Assembly: GCA_033398695.1 (NCBI GenBank)
Contig: CM065802.1
Coordinates: 137,006,096-137,070,095, forward strand
Length of the DNA stretch: 64,000 bases
Direction: 5' to 3'
From: Orobanche coerulescens
Taxonomy: Eukaryota > Streptophyta > Magnoliopsida > Lamiales > Orobanchaceae
Both the position numbers and the translations under genes were made by a program. Positions 1-12,021 of this stretch are shown here, piece after piece. The first letter of the stretch is position 1. Every line of letters starts with the position of its first letter. The notes below the pieces were generated by a model. It saw only the letters and a list, made by a program, of their open reading frames with translations. It did no database searches and was not told the DNA's origin.

Positions 1-28
1 TCTCTTCCGCTGTGTTTTATTTCCAACA
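1..28 (+). repeat. Cop1 5' LTR, last 28 bp
   Basis: The sequence ends in CCAACA directly before the PBS and resembles the end of the LTR at 22850-22877. Confidence 0.8.
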
Positions 29-30
29 AT

Positions 31-42
31 TGGTATCGGAGC
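31..42 (+). other. Cop1 primer-binding site (tRNA-iMet type)
   Basis: TGGTATCGGAGC lies 2 nt after the LTR end. It is one base off the usual plant TGGTATCAGAGC. Confidence 0.85.
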
Positions 43-850
43 CGGAATTTTAGGCTTTGCTATTTAATTAATTTTGGTGATTAATTGACATCAATTTAAA
101 TATTCATGTAATTTGATATTGGAATATTTTGTTAGATGTATTCTTGAAGTGAATATGATCCAATTATCATGGTTATATGATTGGTTAATTTTATTATTTT
201 TTATGCATTGTTGGTTTGACCCGATTTTGAGGTATGTAATGGTTTTTTCCGTGAAAAAATCCACCGGTAGATCTAAGATCTCAGTTTTCGTGTAATTTTG
301 CTGGAATTCGATGTGTTTTAATTTTTATGAAATTGTAATCGAATTTGGAGAAGACAAAATCACGAAGAAAAAGAGCAGAACCGAGATACCCAGATCGGGC
401 CGATGACCAGTAGCGGCGGCATGCGGCGCCGCGGCAAGACACGACTACTGCCGAGCACCGCCGGCCCGCTGCGGGGCGGCGCACTATTCCGCTCTGGTTC
501 TCCGATTCGGGTCGGGTTGTCCAGTTTTGGTCTGGTCCATTTCGCTCCAGTTTTGAAATATGTGAAATATTAATTTGATTAAATGTGTTAATGTAATTTT
601 ATTATATTAATTGTGGAATATTGATCTTATTTAATTTAGTTAAGGATAAATTTGAAATTAATTGTGGAATGTTGATCTTATTTAATAAAATTTATTGTTT
701 TATATTAAAGATCCGAACAATTTTTATATTTATATGAAATTAGTTATTGAAAAGTATGGGCCAATGTATAATTTAAAAGAAATATATAGGTATAAATGAA
801 AAGGTATAAAAAATTGTGTAAGAAAGAATATATCGGGAATATTCTTTTGG

Positions 851-980
851 GTTTGAGTTTGGTGTAAATGGTTGGCGTAAAATTACTGTTTGATGGGACA
901 TATACCGTAAAATAGGTTTGGATTTAATGTAAATGGTTGGAGTAAAATTACTGTTTGATGGGACATATACCGTAAAATAG
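851..980 (+). repeat. 65-bp direct tandem duplication
   Basis: Positions 851-915 and 916-980 are two adjacent 65-bp copies. They differ at only a few bases near the start of each copy. Confidence 0.9.
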
Positions 981-1235
981 GAAAGAGTTAAAACTACATA
1001 GTTTTGGATGTGGCACACAAAGTTTGGAACACATGATGCCATCTGACTCGTTTGTCCTTTAGCTCTTTGGATAAAGTGTTGAAAATAAAAAAAAAATGAT
1101 TAAAGTGGTAAAGTGATAAACGATAAAAGACTAAAAGTAATAGATGCATAACATATTTCGGATTCGGATATCCGAAGTATCCGAATTTTTTGGAAAATAC
1201 TATTCGAATCCGAATCCGAAAAAACGGATATTCGA

Positions 1236-1276
1236 ATTTTGGATATCGGGTATCAGATATTTTTGAACACCCCTAG
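1236..1276. repeat. Possible hAT terminus remnant
   Basis: On the minus strand the stretch starts CTAGGGGTGTTCAAAA and continues into repeated ATCCGAAT-like words. Many plant hAT ends look like this. No partner terminus or 8-bp TSD was found, so this is a weak call. Confidence 0.3.
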
Positions 1277-2214
1277 TAGAAAGTGTGTTTTAGAGAGAAA
1301 GTGTGTTCAGAGAGTTTGTATTTTTACTTTAGAGAAAGTGTGCTGAGTGAGTATTGACTACTGTGAGTATGTTGACCCGCTAAAATTAAAAATAATTTAT
1401 TTAGACCACCTAAAATATTTTAGCAAGTACACCTATTTATTTTAGTGTTTAGTTACACTTTTTTTAAATAGCAACGGCTACACCAAATTTTATGTTAGCG
1501 TAGATATTCAATTCAGTTTATGGTAATACTAATTTATATCAATAATAACATTAGAAAAATATGTAGCCTTAAATCAAATTTGACCAATTTTAAGGCATCT
1601 AAGGCTACACTTTTGCTTGTAGCATCAAAAAAATGTTGTTGAAAGCCATATATGGTGTAGTGTTAAGGCGAAAATAACTAAATGATTAAATTAATTTATT
1701 TGTCCTAAAATCAAATTGGCCGCCATAATTAATTTAAATTGTGAAGTAACTAGCATGCGCGTTGACATTAGGTCTTCCTCCATATTAGATGTGCTAATTA
1801 TCGGCTAACTGGTTTAAATTCTAAATAATAACAAAAGGTAAATTTTAATTTTTATGATAGGACCTCTCCATCTGTAGGACTATTATTTAAAAGATAATAT
1901 TTTAAGGTTGTTAAATTATGGTGTTCACTTAGGTGTGTTAATTAATAAGCTCCCCATCAGAGTCTATGTTAATTAATACATGGACAATAGGAACCAACCA
2001 TTAATTTTACTTGTTATAACGTAAATTTAATAGATAGTAAAATTAAAGACGTAAAACTCTACTTGAAAAATATGTATGTAAACGTCCACACGATCGTAGC
2101 TTGCATGTGCGAATTTTTCGAGGTGTTGGTTGCTAGCATATATATTGTGTTTTGATCATTTTTTAAATATATTTTGCTATGCATTATGTGATGAATATTT
2201 TAATTTTGTCTCAG

Positions 2215-2607
2215 GTGTCTTTCAATCCACTTGCTGTAATTATCAAAGAAAACAAACTTGATGGCACTAACTTTGCTGATTGGAAACGTAATCTTAATAT
2301 TGTCCTGGCTGCTGAAGAACACAAGTTTGTTCTAATTGAGGAATGCCCTTTAGAGCCAGATATGGGATCGACACCTGATGAGGTGAAATAATATCGCAAA
2401 TGGACGAAATATTATGAGACGGCTCGCTGTTACATCTTGGCTTCTTTAGCAAATGTACTGTAGCATCAGCATCAGAGTATGCATACGGCCGTGGAAATGA
2501 TGAAAAATCTCGGCGAAATGTTTGGTCATTAGAACCGGGCGGCTACGCAAAATGCTATGAGGGTCTTGATGATGACCCAAATTCCTGAAAGAACCCCGAT
2601 AAGGAAT
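2215..2607 (+). pseudogene. Cop1 gag, N-terminal part (interrupted by Cop2)
   Basis: The translation contains the copia Gag signature NKLDGTNFADWKRNL followed by EEHKFVLIEECP, typical of the N-terminal UBN2-type Gag domain. The family start codon seems changed: the reading begins GTG-TCT-TTC directly after CTCAG, where related elements have ATG. An in-frame stop lies at 2389-2391 and others follow. At 2607 the reading breaks at the Cop2 insertion and resumes at 15316 with the same type of sequence. Gag would form the virus-like particle that packages element RNA. This copy cannot make an intact protein. Confidence 0.8.
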
Positions 2608-3879
2608 TTTTGGGCACTAAAGTATACAATAAACAACTTGAATATGGAAACACAGTAAGTTGTACGGTTTTCGAAGTTAGTTTACATAACGGAGGTTTGT
2701 TGTGTGAGTTGCTATAAATACAACAACTAGGCGTTCTCCTGTTTGTTTGGTGCGTACAAAGTTTTACAATGTATATTATCAATCACAGTAGAATGAAAAT
2801 AGTAAATACTGGAAGTAAATAACACATAGTTTAAAGTGGTTCGAGGTAAACCCCTCTACATCCACTGGTCATCCACACAGAAGTAAAGAGTTTATTAAAA
2901 TCACTACGTATACAACTGCGTGACTTTAACTAAACTTATCTCTGTATCGTTCACACAGATTGATACAGGGACTGTAGCTTTGGGCCGTTTACACAGATTG
3001 GCTTGAGATCTTTCTCGGCTCGCTTCTTCTCACACAGATCGAAGCTTCATCTTCAATGCTATTCTTCCCACACAGGTCGGAATACGCAAAGATCCTTGGT
3101 CCACACAGGGCTAATGATAATCTCAACAAATAGGGTAGAACACTTCTCAAAAAGCAGCTTTATCATGGATGAACAATAGCTGTATGTTGTGCTGTTTGCG
3201 TTGAGGACTTGTATATTTCTTCTCTTGGATACTACTGTATGCTCATAAAATATACTTCTTTGAAATCACTAGTGTTAATTATCTTGTCAGAGCTTTCGCG
3301 ATTGTGAATAACTTGGATATCTGAGTCCTCTACCTTGGGGGTACTTATAACCTTGGAAATATATCCGTTATAAATGAAGTCGTTGCTGGTTGGTGAGATG
3401 TTGACGTCTGTCACTTGATTGGCAGCTGCTGAAAGTTTGAATTAAAGTAGATCGCATTTAATGCTTCAGACATCCTTTCTGTCTTTGCATTAAATGATCT
3501 TCAGAGCGTTCAAACTTGTCTCTCTCCAGTTGCATTAAATGATATTCCATCAGCAATAAATGCTGCTTTAACTGTGAATACTTTATGAATAAATATTGTT
3601 TATCTCACAACGGTTTAAATCCTTTTTATATTAAGTCCTGTTGGATATGTTTTACTTTTCCCAAGTAAGACACCTTCAGTCTGTATGATGTATACAACAT
3701 ATGGCGTCTCTTTGCTGTGTGAGGAACGTTCTATAGGATGGACTATCAAAGAACTCTTTGTTGTATGTTGGGGCTGTATGATGAGTTCTAATAGCTTTCA
3801 TACTTGACAGTTTTCTGACTTCTTTGATACTACTTGTTGTATGTTGGCAATTATCAAAACAGGAATGTTTATCCCAACA
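2608..3879 (-). repeat. Cop2 3' LTR
   Basis: This 1272-bp LTR matches 14041-15315. It ends CCCAACA on the plus strand, which is the TGTTGGG start on the minus strand. A TATA-like tract is near 3620-3640. Six ACACAG words lie at 2875, 2953, 2991, 3032, 3070 and 3103. Confidence 0.92.
2875..3108 (-). repeat. Dispersed ACACAG motif series in Cop2 LTR
   Basis: Six copies of ACACAG (CTGTGT on the element strand), mostly followed by A/G-T, have spacings of 78, 38, 41, 38 and 33 bp. Most recur in the other LTR at about 14305-14540. The role is unknown. Confidence 0.6.
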
Positions 3880-3892
3880 ATTTCCCCTTTTT
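3880..3892 (-). other. Cop2 polypurine tract
   Basis: On the minus strand AAAAAGGGGAAAT directly precedes the 3' LTR. This is the expected place and composition for the plus-strand primer. Confidence 0.8.
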
Positions 3893-4371
3893 GATAATGC
3901 CAAAACTCTTCTATAGATGACTTCATATGGGTCCAGAGAGGAAGTCTTCGAGTCTTCTGTCCTAATGATCTGATCTTCAATACTTAGTCTAGAAACATGA
4001 ACGGCTCGCAGGCAAGTTAAAATGAATGAAAAATCCTACATGACTGTGTATTACAACTGAACTTATGATTGGCGTGCAGGCACAATCTTACAGTGTGGTC
4101 TAAGTTGAATAAAACTTAACTTATGAACTGTTCGCAGACAAGTTCTTATAGCTGAAAGACTTAACAAGTTTGTACTTCTTCAAATATTGCAAAAGCTTCG
4201 TAAACAAATAGTAAAACAGTAAGTTTAGATTACGAGTTGTAATCTTTCAAGAGAAATAAGTTTTACTGATAATAAGAAAGGATTACAATGCTTGAAAAAT
4301 TCAAATACATAAACTGCAATGATAAACCTACAGGAGAAAACAAAATATAGCGAAACAAAAATGCAGACAGG

Positions 4372-7300
4372 CTAACTCCTGTAGTGAGAATGTCTCCAAG
4401 GCCTTCTGTCAGGATCATCTTTGGTTCCTTTCCACCAATTGACTAGGGAGTCATTGCCCCGATCCTGATAAATGCTTCTTCCTTCTGGGATTTGATCATA
4501 AGCAAGTATCCAGTCCTCAGGGTCGGTGATCCGTTCACCTTTCAGATGCCTTGATTTCATCATCATTTGCAGAGGGAGCTTTCCTTCCGCTAATAGCCTC
4601 GAGAAGTCATTCGCAGCATCCTATAGCATTTTGAATCTGTTGAACAGGGAAGATTCCTAGATAAGCGTACAAAAGTATCTCATCAGTTGGTTTTTCTTCC
4701 AGTTCTTTAGATCATCGGTTGAAGGCTATCGATCAGTGGGTAGCAATATCTCAGACGGCTTTCACACATTGTTTTTCCAGGGGATGTTGGGATCTTGGAA
4801 CTCTGGTCGAGGTCCAGATACCCTGTATCCTTTTGTCGGTGCGGCCAGATGGCCTATCGCAGCTGCAACACTATCTTCTAATGCTGCATCGATCTCTCTC
4901 TCTCTAGCCTCCATCGACGGGCAGCCTCTCTATCTTCTTCCCCCCTTTTCGGCATCATCAATATCTAATACCTTGGTCTGAATCTCCTATAGGAGCTTCA
5001 TAACATTGTCTTGTTTGGTCGTCAGAGTATCGATATTATTAACTAGAGTACCGAGCACGAGAGACATGTTATCTATCTTTTGATCATGGTCTGTCAGTCT
5101 GGTTCCGGTCTCCTTGAGGGCAGCAACCGTCTTAGCCTCTGCAATTCGGAGCTTTTCTTGTTCTTGCCGAAGGACTCTCTCTTGATGTTGCTTGAGCTGA
5201 TTGAGCGCTTGCCATAATGCATAGGCATAGACGGAACGCGTCCTCGAGATCGGTGATTGAAATCTTCAGATCGGAGAGCTCATCCTAGGCAGTTCCTCGC
5301 ATCCAATCAAGTTCTTTACCGACATCATACAGTGCCTTCACAGCATCCTGTAGGAATACTGTCTGTCGGCCAATTGCATGGAGTTGCTCAATGCAGGCTT
5401 CGATTCGTGGGGAGCCAGGCCGTGCGATTTTGGAATCCTCATGCTCATTGAGTTTATGGAGAACCATATGATTAGGGGTCGTCGTGGTCTGTCATCAGGC
5501 AAGAAACCTTCATCAGAATCTGACATGGAGCTCACAGATATAGGAGATGCAGGGGCATCTTGAGCGGGCTCTTCGGCATTAGGTGCTTCGTGAGCGGGAG
5601 CTTCAGAAGTAGGTGCCTCGGAAGATTGTATGTCATGGTTAGTCTCGGGGACAAGAAGGACTGATTCCTCCTGTTCAGCTTGGTTTTCTGTAGTCAGGAG
5701 TATAGGAGGGACTGAATCCTCCTACCGACTCTCATCTACCGTATGATCTGGAAGAGGGATTGATTCCTCTTGTCGGATGGCGTGGGCAGCGTCTCCTTGA
5801 TGTTGCGAGACAGGATGTGCTTCCTGTTCAGGTGCTGCTTTTTCTTCAGCGGTAACAGGAGGGACTGATTCCTCATGTTATTGATCGTTGGTAGCTTCCT
5901 GTTGCGGGGGAGGGGACTGATTTCTGTCATATGTTCCTACCCTATTGGCTGTGGTGATTGTCCATTTCTCTTTCTGTGGCCTCTTCATTCACAGACCTGC
6001 CTATAAGGCATCATCGTCTGCATCTGAGTCAGGGTCAAAGTGATGTCTTGGTGAGGGAGATTTGTCAGCGGACTGCGATTTCACTTTCAGTCTGGCCTTC
6101 TCTTTTGCCTTCTAAAATTCATAAATGAGCTCATGGAAAAAGTGATCCTCCCAATGGATCAAGACCTCAACATTTTGGGTGTCCGTGACCTCCATTGTGA
6201 ACAATTCTTCTTCCTTCTAGTCATACCAGTTGTACAAGGTTTCATATGGGGCAACCCTGTATGACTTCCATATCTTGAAGCGTTCAAACTAGCTCTAATT
6301 GGACTTGAAGGAGATTATTGTTTATTATTTTTGTTGGGGAGGGACTTCATACAGTAATTGGGTTTACTGTTTGGATTGGATCCTCAATAGGTATGGGAGC
6401 CTATTTCGGAGAGGGATCCTCAATAGGTATGGGAGCCTGTTTTGGAGAGGGATCCCGGACAGGGGATGGTACACTGTGGGGAGAGGGATCCTGTACAGGC
6501 GTGGGTACCCTGTCAGGATTTGCGACTTTCGGCTCCAATGGGGCAGCTGATTCACCAGAACCTTCTAGTTTGGCAAATAGTTGTTCTTCCGTCATAGCCA
6601 CCATAGGCTCGGGATCTGCTGTCTGTGCATCAACTGTTTCTTCCATAGGGGTTGCGCAATGTGGGATAGGATCAGCGATAGGAACAGGAGAGGCCTCTAC
6701 AGTAGCTGTTGCGGGTACTGTAGGCACAGTCTTGGAAGACTTCTTTGGCTTCTTTTTCTTTTTCTCGACAGCATGAGGGGCACTTCTCTTCTTTGATTTC
6801 TCCTGGCTCGCGATCCGCTCAGTGACATCTCTAGGGTCACTCGAGATTGGCACTTTCGGGTTTAGCCTTTTAGCAATTAAAGGCGATTTCTTGAATACGG
6901 TGGAACTCATCCCTCTAATGAACTTCCTGGGGATAATCTTCTTGGCATGGTCGGATTGCTTGACTCCTCAGGCGGTAAAGATATGGTTGAGGATGAGGCT
7001 GAAATATTTCTAAGCGGACTAAGGTTTGGCAGCCTCCTCATGTATCCTTTTCAGCAGAATCTGGCACCAATTGACCTTTTCCCCTGATATGATGGCCACC
7101 ATCATCCGAAAGTGAAGGTTTGTGAACATTTCGAATGCTCCTATCCGGTTCTCAATAACCCGGCAACAGATCTCATGCAAATATACATAAGGTAGATAAA
7201 AGTTCTTTTTGTGGCATGAGGGATGGATGTTCTGTCCATCCGCATGCCCGGTGAATAGCCACCAGTAGGAAGTCATCAATTCCTCCGACCCGAAGGTCTC

Positions 7301-7656
7301 CAGTTCTTCCATCTTCAGGCCATCCGACGGAAGCCTGTAGAAAAGGTCAATTGGTGCAGAAATTTTACGATTGCAGAAATTTTAGACACTTCACCTCATT
7401 TCCTCTTAGACGCGTAAATGATTGATGCATCCAGATATAATTCTTCTACGATGCTCTCATCATATAATTCAGCATGGTGACTAGCAAGGCGGTAGAGCCC
7501 TTGGTGTTTCATCCAAGAAACAATGACTTCCATTCCATTGGAGTCTTCTCCTTCGATGATAATTCTTTCCATCACCACGTACCTTGCGAAAATGAGTCCG
7601 TCGATGATAGTCTCTTTATTCTTCATGGAAAGGGAGGAAGTTTGAGAAGTAGTCAT
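4372..7656 (-). pseudogene. Cop2 extra 3' ORF (position of SIRE env-like ORF), degenerate
   Basis: About 3.3 kb downstream of pol, on the same strand, reads as one long broken protein. The first segment starts MTTSQTSSLSMKNKET (7656-7396). The next (7312-7019) is compact and rich in W, H and C. A third (6910-6401) is Lys/Ser/Pro/Ala-rich with repeated DPSPK-type units. An acidic stretch (about 5930-5480), a helical stretch near 5467-5285 and a tail ending near 4372 follow. Frame changes and stops separate the pieces. SIRE elements are known to carry an env-like ORF in this place. I see no clear signal peptide or membrane anchor, so the function is unknown. Confidence 0.55.
6401..6500 (-). repeat. 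Short tandem coding repeat (DPSPK/P-type units)
   Basis: The plus strand shows repeated GGAGAGGGATCC-like words (6411, 6441 and 6481 areas). On the minus strand they encode repeated DPSP units inside the extra ORF. Confidence 0.65.
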
Positions 7657-8422
7657 TTTAGCAGAGAAAGGTTGAAGAGAACTTGAAAATATTGCATAGA
7701 AAATTCAGAAAATACAGAGAAGAATGTAGGTTGTCTTTGCTTGAGACGCGTTTAAAAATTGCAGAAAGCGTAAAGAGTCAAAGAGAGCAAGATACAGTCC
7801 TTTTATAGGGTGCAGGGAAGATTAGGGTTACATACAGTAAACCGTCAGATTCAAGGGATGGGAACCGTCTTTTTAAAATGAACGTACAAGATAGATTCAG
7901 AATAACTGGTACGTCTTATCCATCTGTTTTTGAAATGATAATTGGTCCCATTTCTGACAGTTCGTCTTCCCTCATTGCACTAAACGACAGTTTTGAAATT
8001 ATTAAAATCGTGGTATTTGAGGTATTGAAGTCCAGATGTCTTTAAGGCATTAAAGAGTAAACTATTTGAAATGTAAACAGGGCACGTGGACTTAAAACAT
8101 TTTTGTACGAAGAGTATTTTAATATATTATATTAATTGACATCCTACAATGTATGTGTTGTATCCGCGAAAATACAGCATTCCTCCTAAAAAGGTACATA
8201 TAGGATTCAATTCTTACACTAATATATCGATTAATACTGTACTCATGGGTCATACTGTGTTCCCCCTTAACTAATGCACACGTCAGCTGTAGGGAGGTTT
8301 CATGCCTTCTTTATCCTACAGTACTATCTGGATGAAACTGAGTGTACAGTTAATTAATGTGGATACTGTATTCTTGGGTCTTACAGCATTCACCCTCAAT
8401 CGATGAGTAAAAGCGTAAAATC
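7657..8422 (-). other. Cop2 non-coding gap between pol and the extra ORF
   Basis: About 770 bp has no recognisable coding sequence. TACAG/CTGTA words are frequent at 8140-8400. This could hold the promoter or splice acceptor for the extra ORF, but no clear signal stands out. Confidence 0.4.
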
Positions 8423-9892
8423 TTACAGGGAGTCTCGTTGTATCATTCCCAATTCTTGACGAAGCATGCAGAATCTGGTCGTGCTGAGAGGTTTTGTAAA
8501 GATGTTGGCCAACTGAATGTCTGTATGAATCTTTTCGATCCGAACATCCTTATTCTAAACATGATTCCTGATGAAGTGATGCTTCATATCAATATGCTTA
8601 GTTAGCGAGTCCAATACATGATTGTGCGTTATTGCAATTGCACTCATGATATCGCACATAATTGGCATTTCTCTGGCACTGACTCCAGAATCTGATAATT
8701 GCTGTTGCATCCATAGAATCTGCATACAGCAACTTCTAGCGGCATAGTACTCCGACTCAACTGTAGAAATGGAGTTGGCCAATTACTTCTTACTGAACCA
8801 TTACACGAGTCTAGGTCCAAGAAAGTGACAAGTACCACTTGTACTCTTCCTATCCAACTTACAGCCTCCTAGATCCGAGTCGTTGTAGCCAACCAAATTG
8901 AATCCTCCTTCCTTAGGATACCACAATTCTACATCAATTGTTCCTTTCACATACTTAAGGATTCGTTTAGCCGTCGTGAAGTGTGACTCCTTAGGTGGTA
9001 CTTGATACCCAGCACACACTCGTACAGCAAAATGGATATCGAGCCTGCTTGCCGTTAGGTACATGAGTGAGCCAATTAGCTTCCTGTAGAGTGATTGATC
9101 AACCGGCTTTCTAGCATCATCAGCAGTAATTTGCACGGAAGTGTTTATGGGGGCTGACGGGGATTTGGAGTTGTTCATCCCAAATTTGTTGAGTAGCTTC
9201 TTGTTGTACTTCTTCTGGTTGATAAAGATTCATGTAGGCAATTGCTTCACCTACAATCCTAGGAAATATCTAAGTTCCCCCATCATACTTATTTCAAATT
9301 TGCATGAGATGAGAGAACCTTTAACATAAAGCAAGGTTAGTAGAACCAAATATAATATCACGACATATATTTGCACCATTAACAGGTCATATTCTTCATG
9401 TGTCTTAAATAGAGTCTTCTCCACCGCACCTTTCCCAAATCCATTATCGGTAAGGTACACGGATAAGGTTTCGTACCATGCTCTCGGTGCTTACTTAAGT
9501 CCATACAGAGCTTTCCGTAGTCTGTATACTAGGTCTCCGACTTCGGTGTTGACAAACCCTGGTGGTTGTTCAACATAGACTTCTTTGGCGAGGTCTCCAT
9601 TCAGGCATGTGCTCTTAACGTCCATATGATATACTATTAAACTTTTATGGACGGCAAAAGCTAGGAATATCCTGATGGCTTCTAGTCTGGCTACAGGGGC
9701 AAATGTCTCATCGTAGTTTATACCTTCTTCCTGTCTGTAGCCTTGTGCAACTAGACGGGATTTGTTCCTGATAACAAGTCCATTCTCATCCTTCCTGTTT
9801 CTAAATACCCATTTAGTTCCAATTACAGCTTGATGTTCTAGCCTGGGTACTAGATACCATAATCTTTTGAAACCATTAAGCTCTTCTTCCAT
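8423..9892 (-). pseudogene. Cop2 reverse transcriptase and RNase H
   Basis: The RT starts near [17 protein letters not shown] at 9892 and includes [14 protein letters not shown], the [20 protein letters not shown] stretch and [12 protein letters not shown]. The second half (about 9460-9251) contains FGKGAVEKTLFKTHE. The YVDD active site is destroyed because one nucleotide is missing within the two Asp codons near 9360, shifting the frame. The RNase H region (9178-8555) shows RKLIGSLMYLTASRLD, NDSDLGGCKLDRKSTSG and STVESEYYAA. The pol reading ends at 8423. As a copia enzyme it would copy genomic RNA into cDNA in particles; this copy is inactive. Confidence 0.9.
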
Positions 9893-11620
9893 AGAAGTGA
9901 TCTAGTGATAATTATTTGAAGCTTTATTGGTAGAAACAGGTTCAGATTGTGCTAAGAATACAACTAGGGTGCACATAGCTAGTCTTCTAAGTTCAGCATG
10001 AGATTTCCATATAGGAAAAGGAGATTTCTCAGAATCTGATTCTTATTGCACGCACAGTACAGTTCCTTGTGTACTTTGTATTCTTCTTGGTGTAGATACA
10101 CCAACATCAATATCACCTATAATTAACTCCCGTGGGTGATCTTTCAACCATCTCCTGTTAAGTTCTAGTTCGGCATCCCGTACTGTATTTTGAGGTGCTG
10201 TAGCTTCAGCTTCAGCTTGTACAGCATCGACTTCGACTACTTCTGTTCTTACAGCTGTGGGATTGATTTCTAAGTCTACGATAGGTTCTATTAGAGTTTG
10301 AGGGTCATTAATGGAAATTGTTTGTATATATTGGGTCAAGATTTCTACTCCTGTAGGATCGAAATGAGGTTCATTGAACACTACATGTACAGATTCCTCG
10401 ATTGTCAGCTTCCTTTTTTTAAAGATTGTGAAAGCTTTGCAGACAAAGGACTATCTTACAAAGATTCCTTCATCCGACTTCTCGTCAAAGGTCTTGAGTT
10501 GATCTTTCCCATTATTCAGAACATAACACCATCATCCAAAGATGTGAAAATACGAAACTAATGAGGTTTTATTATTCCATACCTCATAGGCTGTTTTGTT
10601 ATGATGCTTGTTAATGATACAGCGGTTTTGTGTCTAGCATGTTGTATTTGTTGCTTCACCCCAGAACCGCTGTGGCAACTTGCGGCGATCATGGTTTCTT
10701 ATATCTTCCTTGAGCGTCCTATTCTTTTGCATGGCAACACCATTTTGTTGAGGAGTCCGGGCTGCGGAGTATTCATGTTGTATTCCATTTTCCAAATAGT
10801 ATTGCTCTATAAAGTGGTTTGTGAATTCAGTACCTCTGTCGGAACGAATGGACACGATACTCAACCCTTTCTCATTCTGAAGCTTTTTCAGGTGCTCTGG
10901 AAACTTTGTTGTAGTTTCTTTCTTCTTGCTCAAAAAGATTGTCCAAGAATACATGGAGTAATCTTCAACAATAATGAGACAATACTTCTTACCTCCCAAA
11001 CTTACAGGGTATACAGGGCCGTAGAGGTCCATGTGTAGCATATCCAGAACCCTGTGGGTAGAAAGGTATGATTTGCTTTTCAGAGTGGTTTTGACTTGTT
11101 TGCCTTTCTGACAGGGTCCGAAGATGCTGTCTTTTTGAAATGACACATCGGGCAAGCCTCTAACCATTTCATGTTTGGCAAGTTTGTTGATTGTGCAGTT
11201 AATGTGAGACATCCTCTTGTGCCATATCCAGCTTTGATCTGCAGTGCCTTTGGCAACAAAAGAAGGAATATTGGAGCTCATAGGCTTCCAGTCAGCAATA
11301 TACATATTACCTCACCTGCTTCCTTTGAGAACGATTTCTTTGGTCTTGATGTCCTTAACTCTACAGTGGTCTATATAGAATTTCACCGAGAACTGTTTGT
11401 CACGGAACTGGCTAATACTAAGTAGATTATACTGTAGACCTTCAACAAAGGCTTCATCGGTGATTTTGAACTTTCCTGCAAGCAGGGTTCCTTTCCCTCT
11501 TGTTCTTCCTTTGGACTTATCACTGAAGCGCACCTTTGGACTGAGACCTTCTACATAATCTGACAACTTGCTGATAGCTCCTGTCATGTGCCGAGAACAT
11601 CTGCTGTCAAAGTACCAGAT
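9893..11620 (-). pseudogene. Cop2 protease active site and integrase
   Basis: Reading 11620 to 10630 on the minus strand, the aspartic protease motif WYFDSRCSRHMTG has Arg where DSG needs Gly (about 11590-11615). A GAG-pre-integrase segment with WHKRMSHIN follows. The integrase core shows LHMDLYGPV (first Asp) and IRSDRGTEF (second Asp). At NGVAMQKNRTLKE the catalytic Glu of the usual VVERKNR is replaced by Met. The region 10381-10043 is an acidic linker between integrase and RT. Integrase would insert cDNA; both enzymes are disabled here. Confidence 0.85.
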
Positions 11621-12021
11621 GTCATTTTCCTTGATATCCTGTAAGCATAGATTTAAGTAGATTTCAGTCCCCTTTGATTATTGGGTCCATGTATGTTAGT
11701 GCCTTTTGGTACCCATATTTTCCTAACAACATTGGTTTCCTGTAGGTTACTTTTGGTCCAGATTTTCGATATCTACATGGGGTAGGCACGTAGTCGCTGT
11801 AACATTGATAATCATGCATGTAAAATCTAGGGTTATTATCATTTTTCCAATACAATTGCCATCTCGGAGGTGGAGCCGTTTTCTTAGACCTTACAGCTTG
11901 TCTTTTGGGTCTTCAGTTGGATTTCCAAAGCTGTTGATGATACTATGCGGAGACCTGCTTTCTGGATGGATAACGGGGTTCCTGTATCCAATATATAGGC
12001 GCACTGTATTGTTGAAAGTAC

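Larger units (their letters stand above)
44..2214 (+). other. Cop1 long untranslated leader
   Basis: About 2.2 kb lies between the PBS and gag and is mostly AT-rich without a credible gene. It holds a GC-rich island at about 395-510, a 65-bp tandem duplication at 851-980 and a possible hAT end at about 1236-1276. It also holds an inverted pair around 1561-1612 (GTAGCCTTA and TAAGGCTAC arms). The leader ends in a pyrimidine-rich TTTTGTCTCAG at 2204-2214, directly before gag, which looks like a splice acceptor. Parts may be older insertions that I cannot delimit. Confidence 0.6.

Noticed and set aside
31..42. tRNA gene (TGGTATCGGAGC and the other PBS sites)
   Set aside because: These are 12-bp primer-binding sites complementary to the tRNA-iMet 3' end, not full tRNA genes.
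1281..1340. GAAAGTGTG direct repeats after the possible hAT end
   Set aside because: Short, imperfect and purine-rich; could be chance or slippage.
6318..6776. Plus-strand open frame of 152 codons rich in Gly/Ser/Ala
   Set aside because: It is the antisense shadow of the Lys/Pro-rich minus-strand ORF in Cop2; composition follows from that.
8140..8400. TACAG/CTGTA word enrichment as a regulatory array
   Set aside because: Spacing and context are irregular and the words are common throughout Cop2; not distinct enough.
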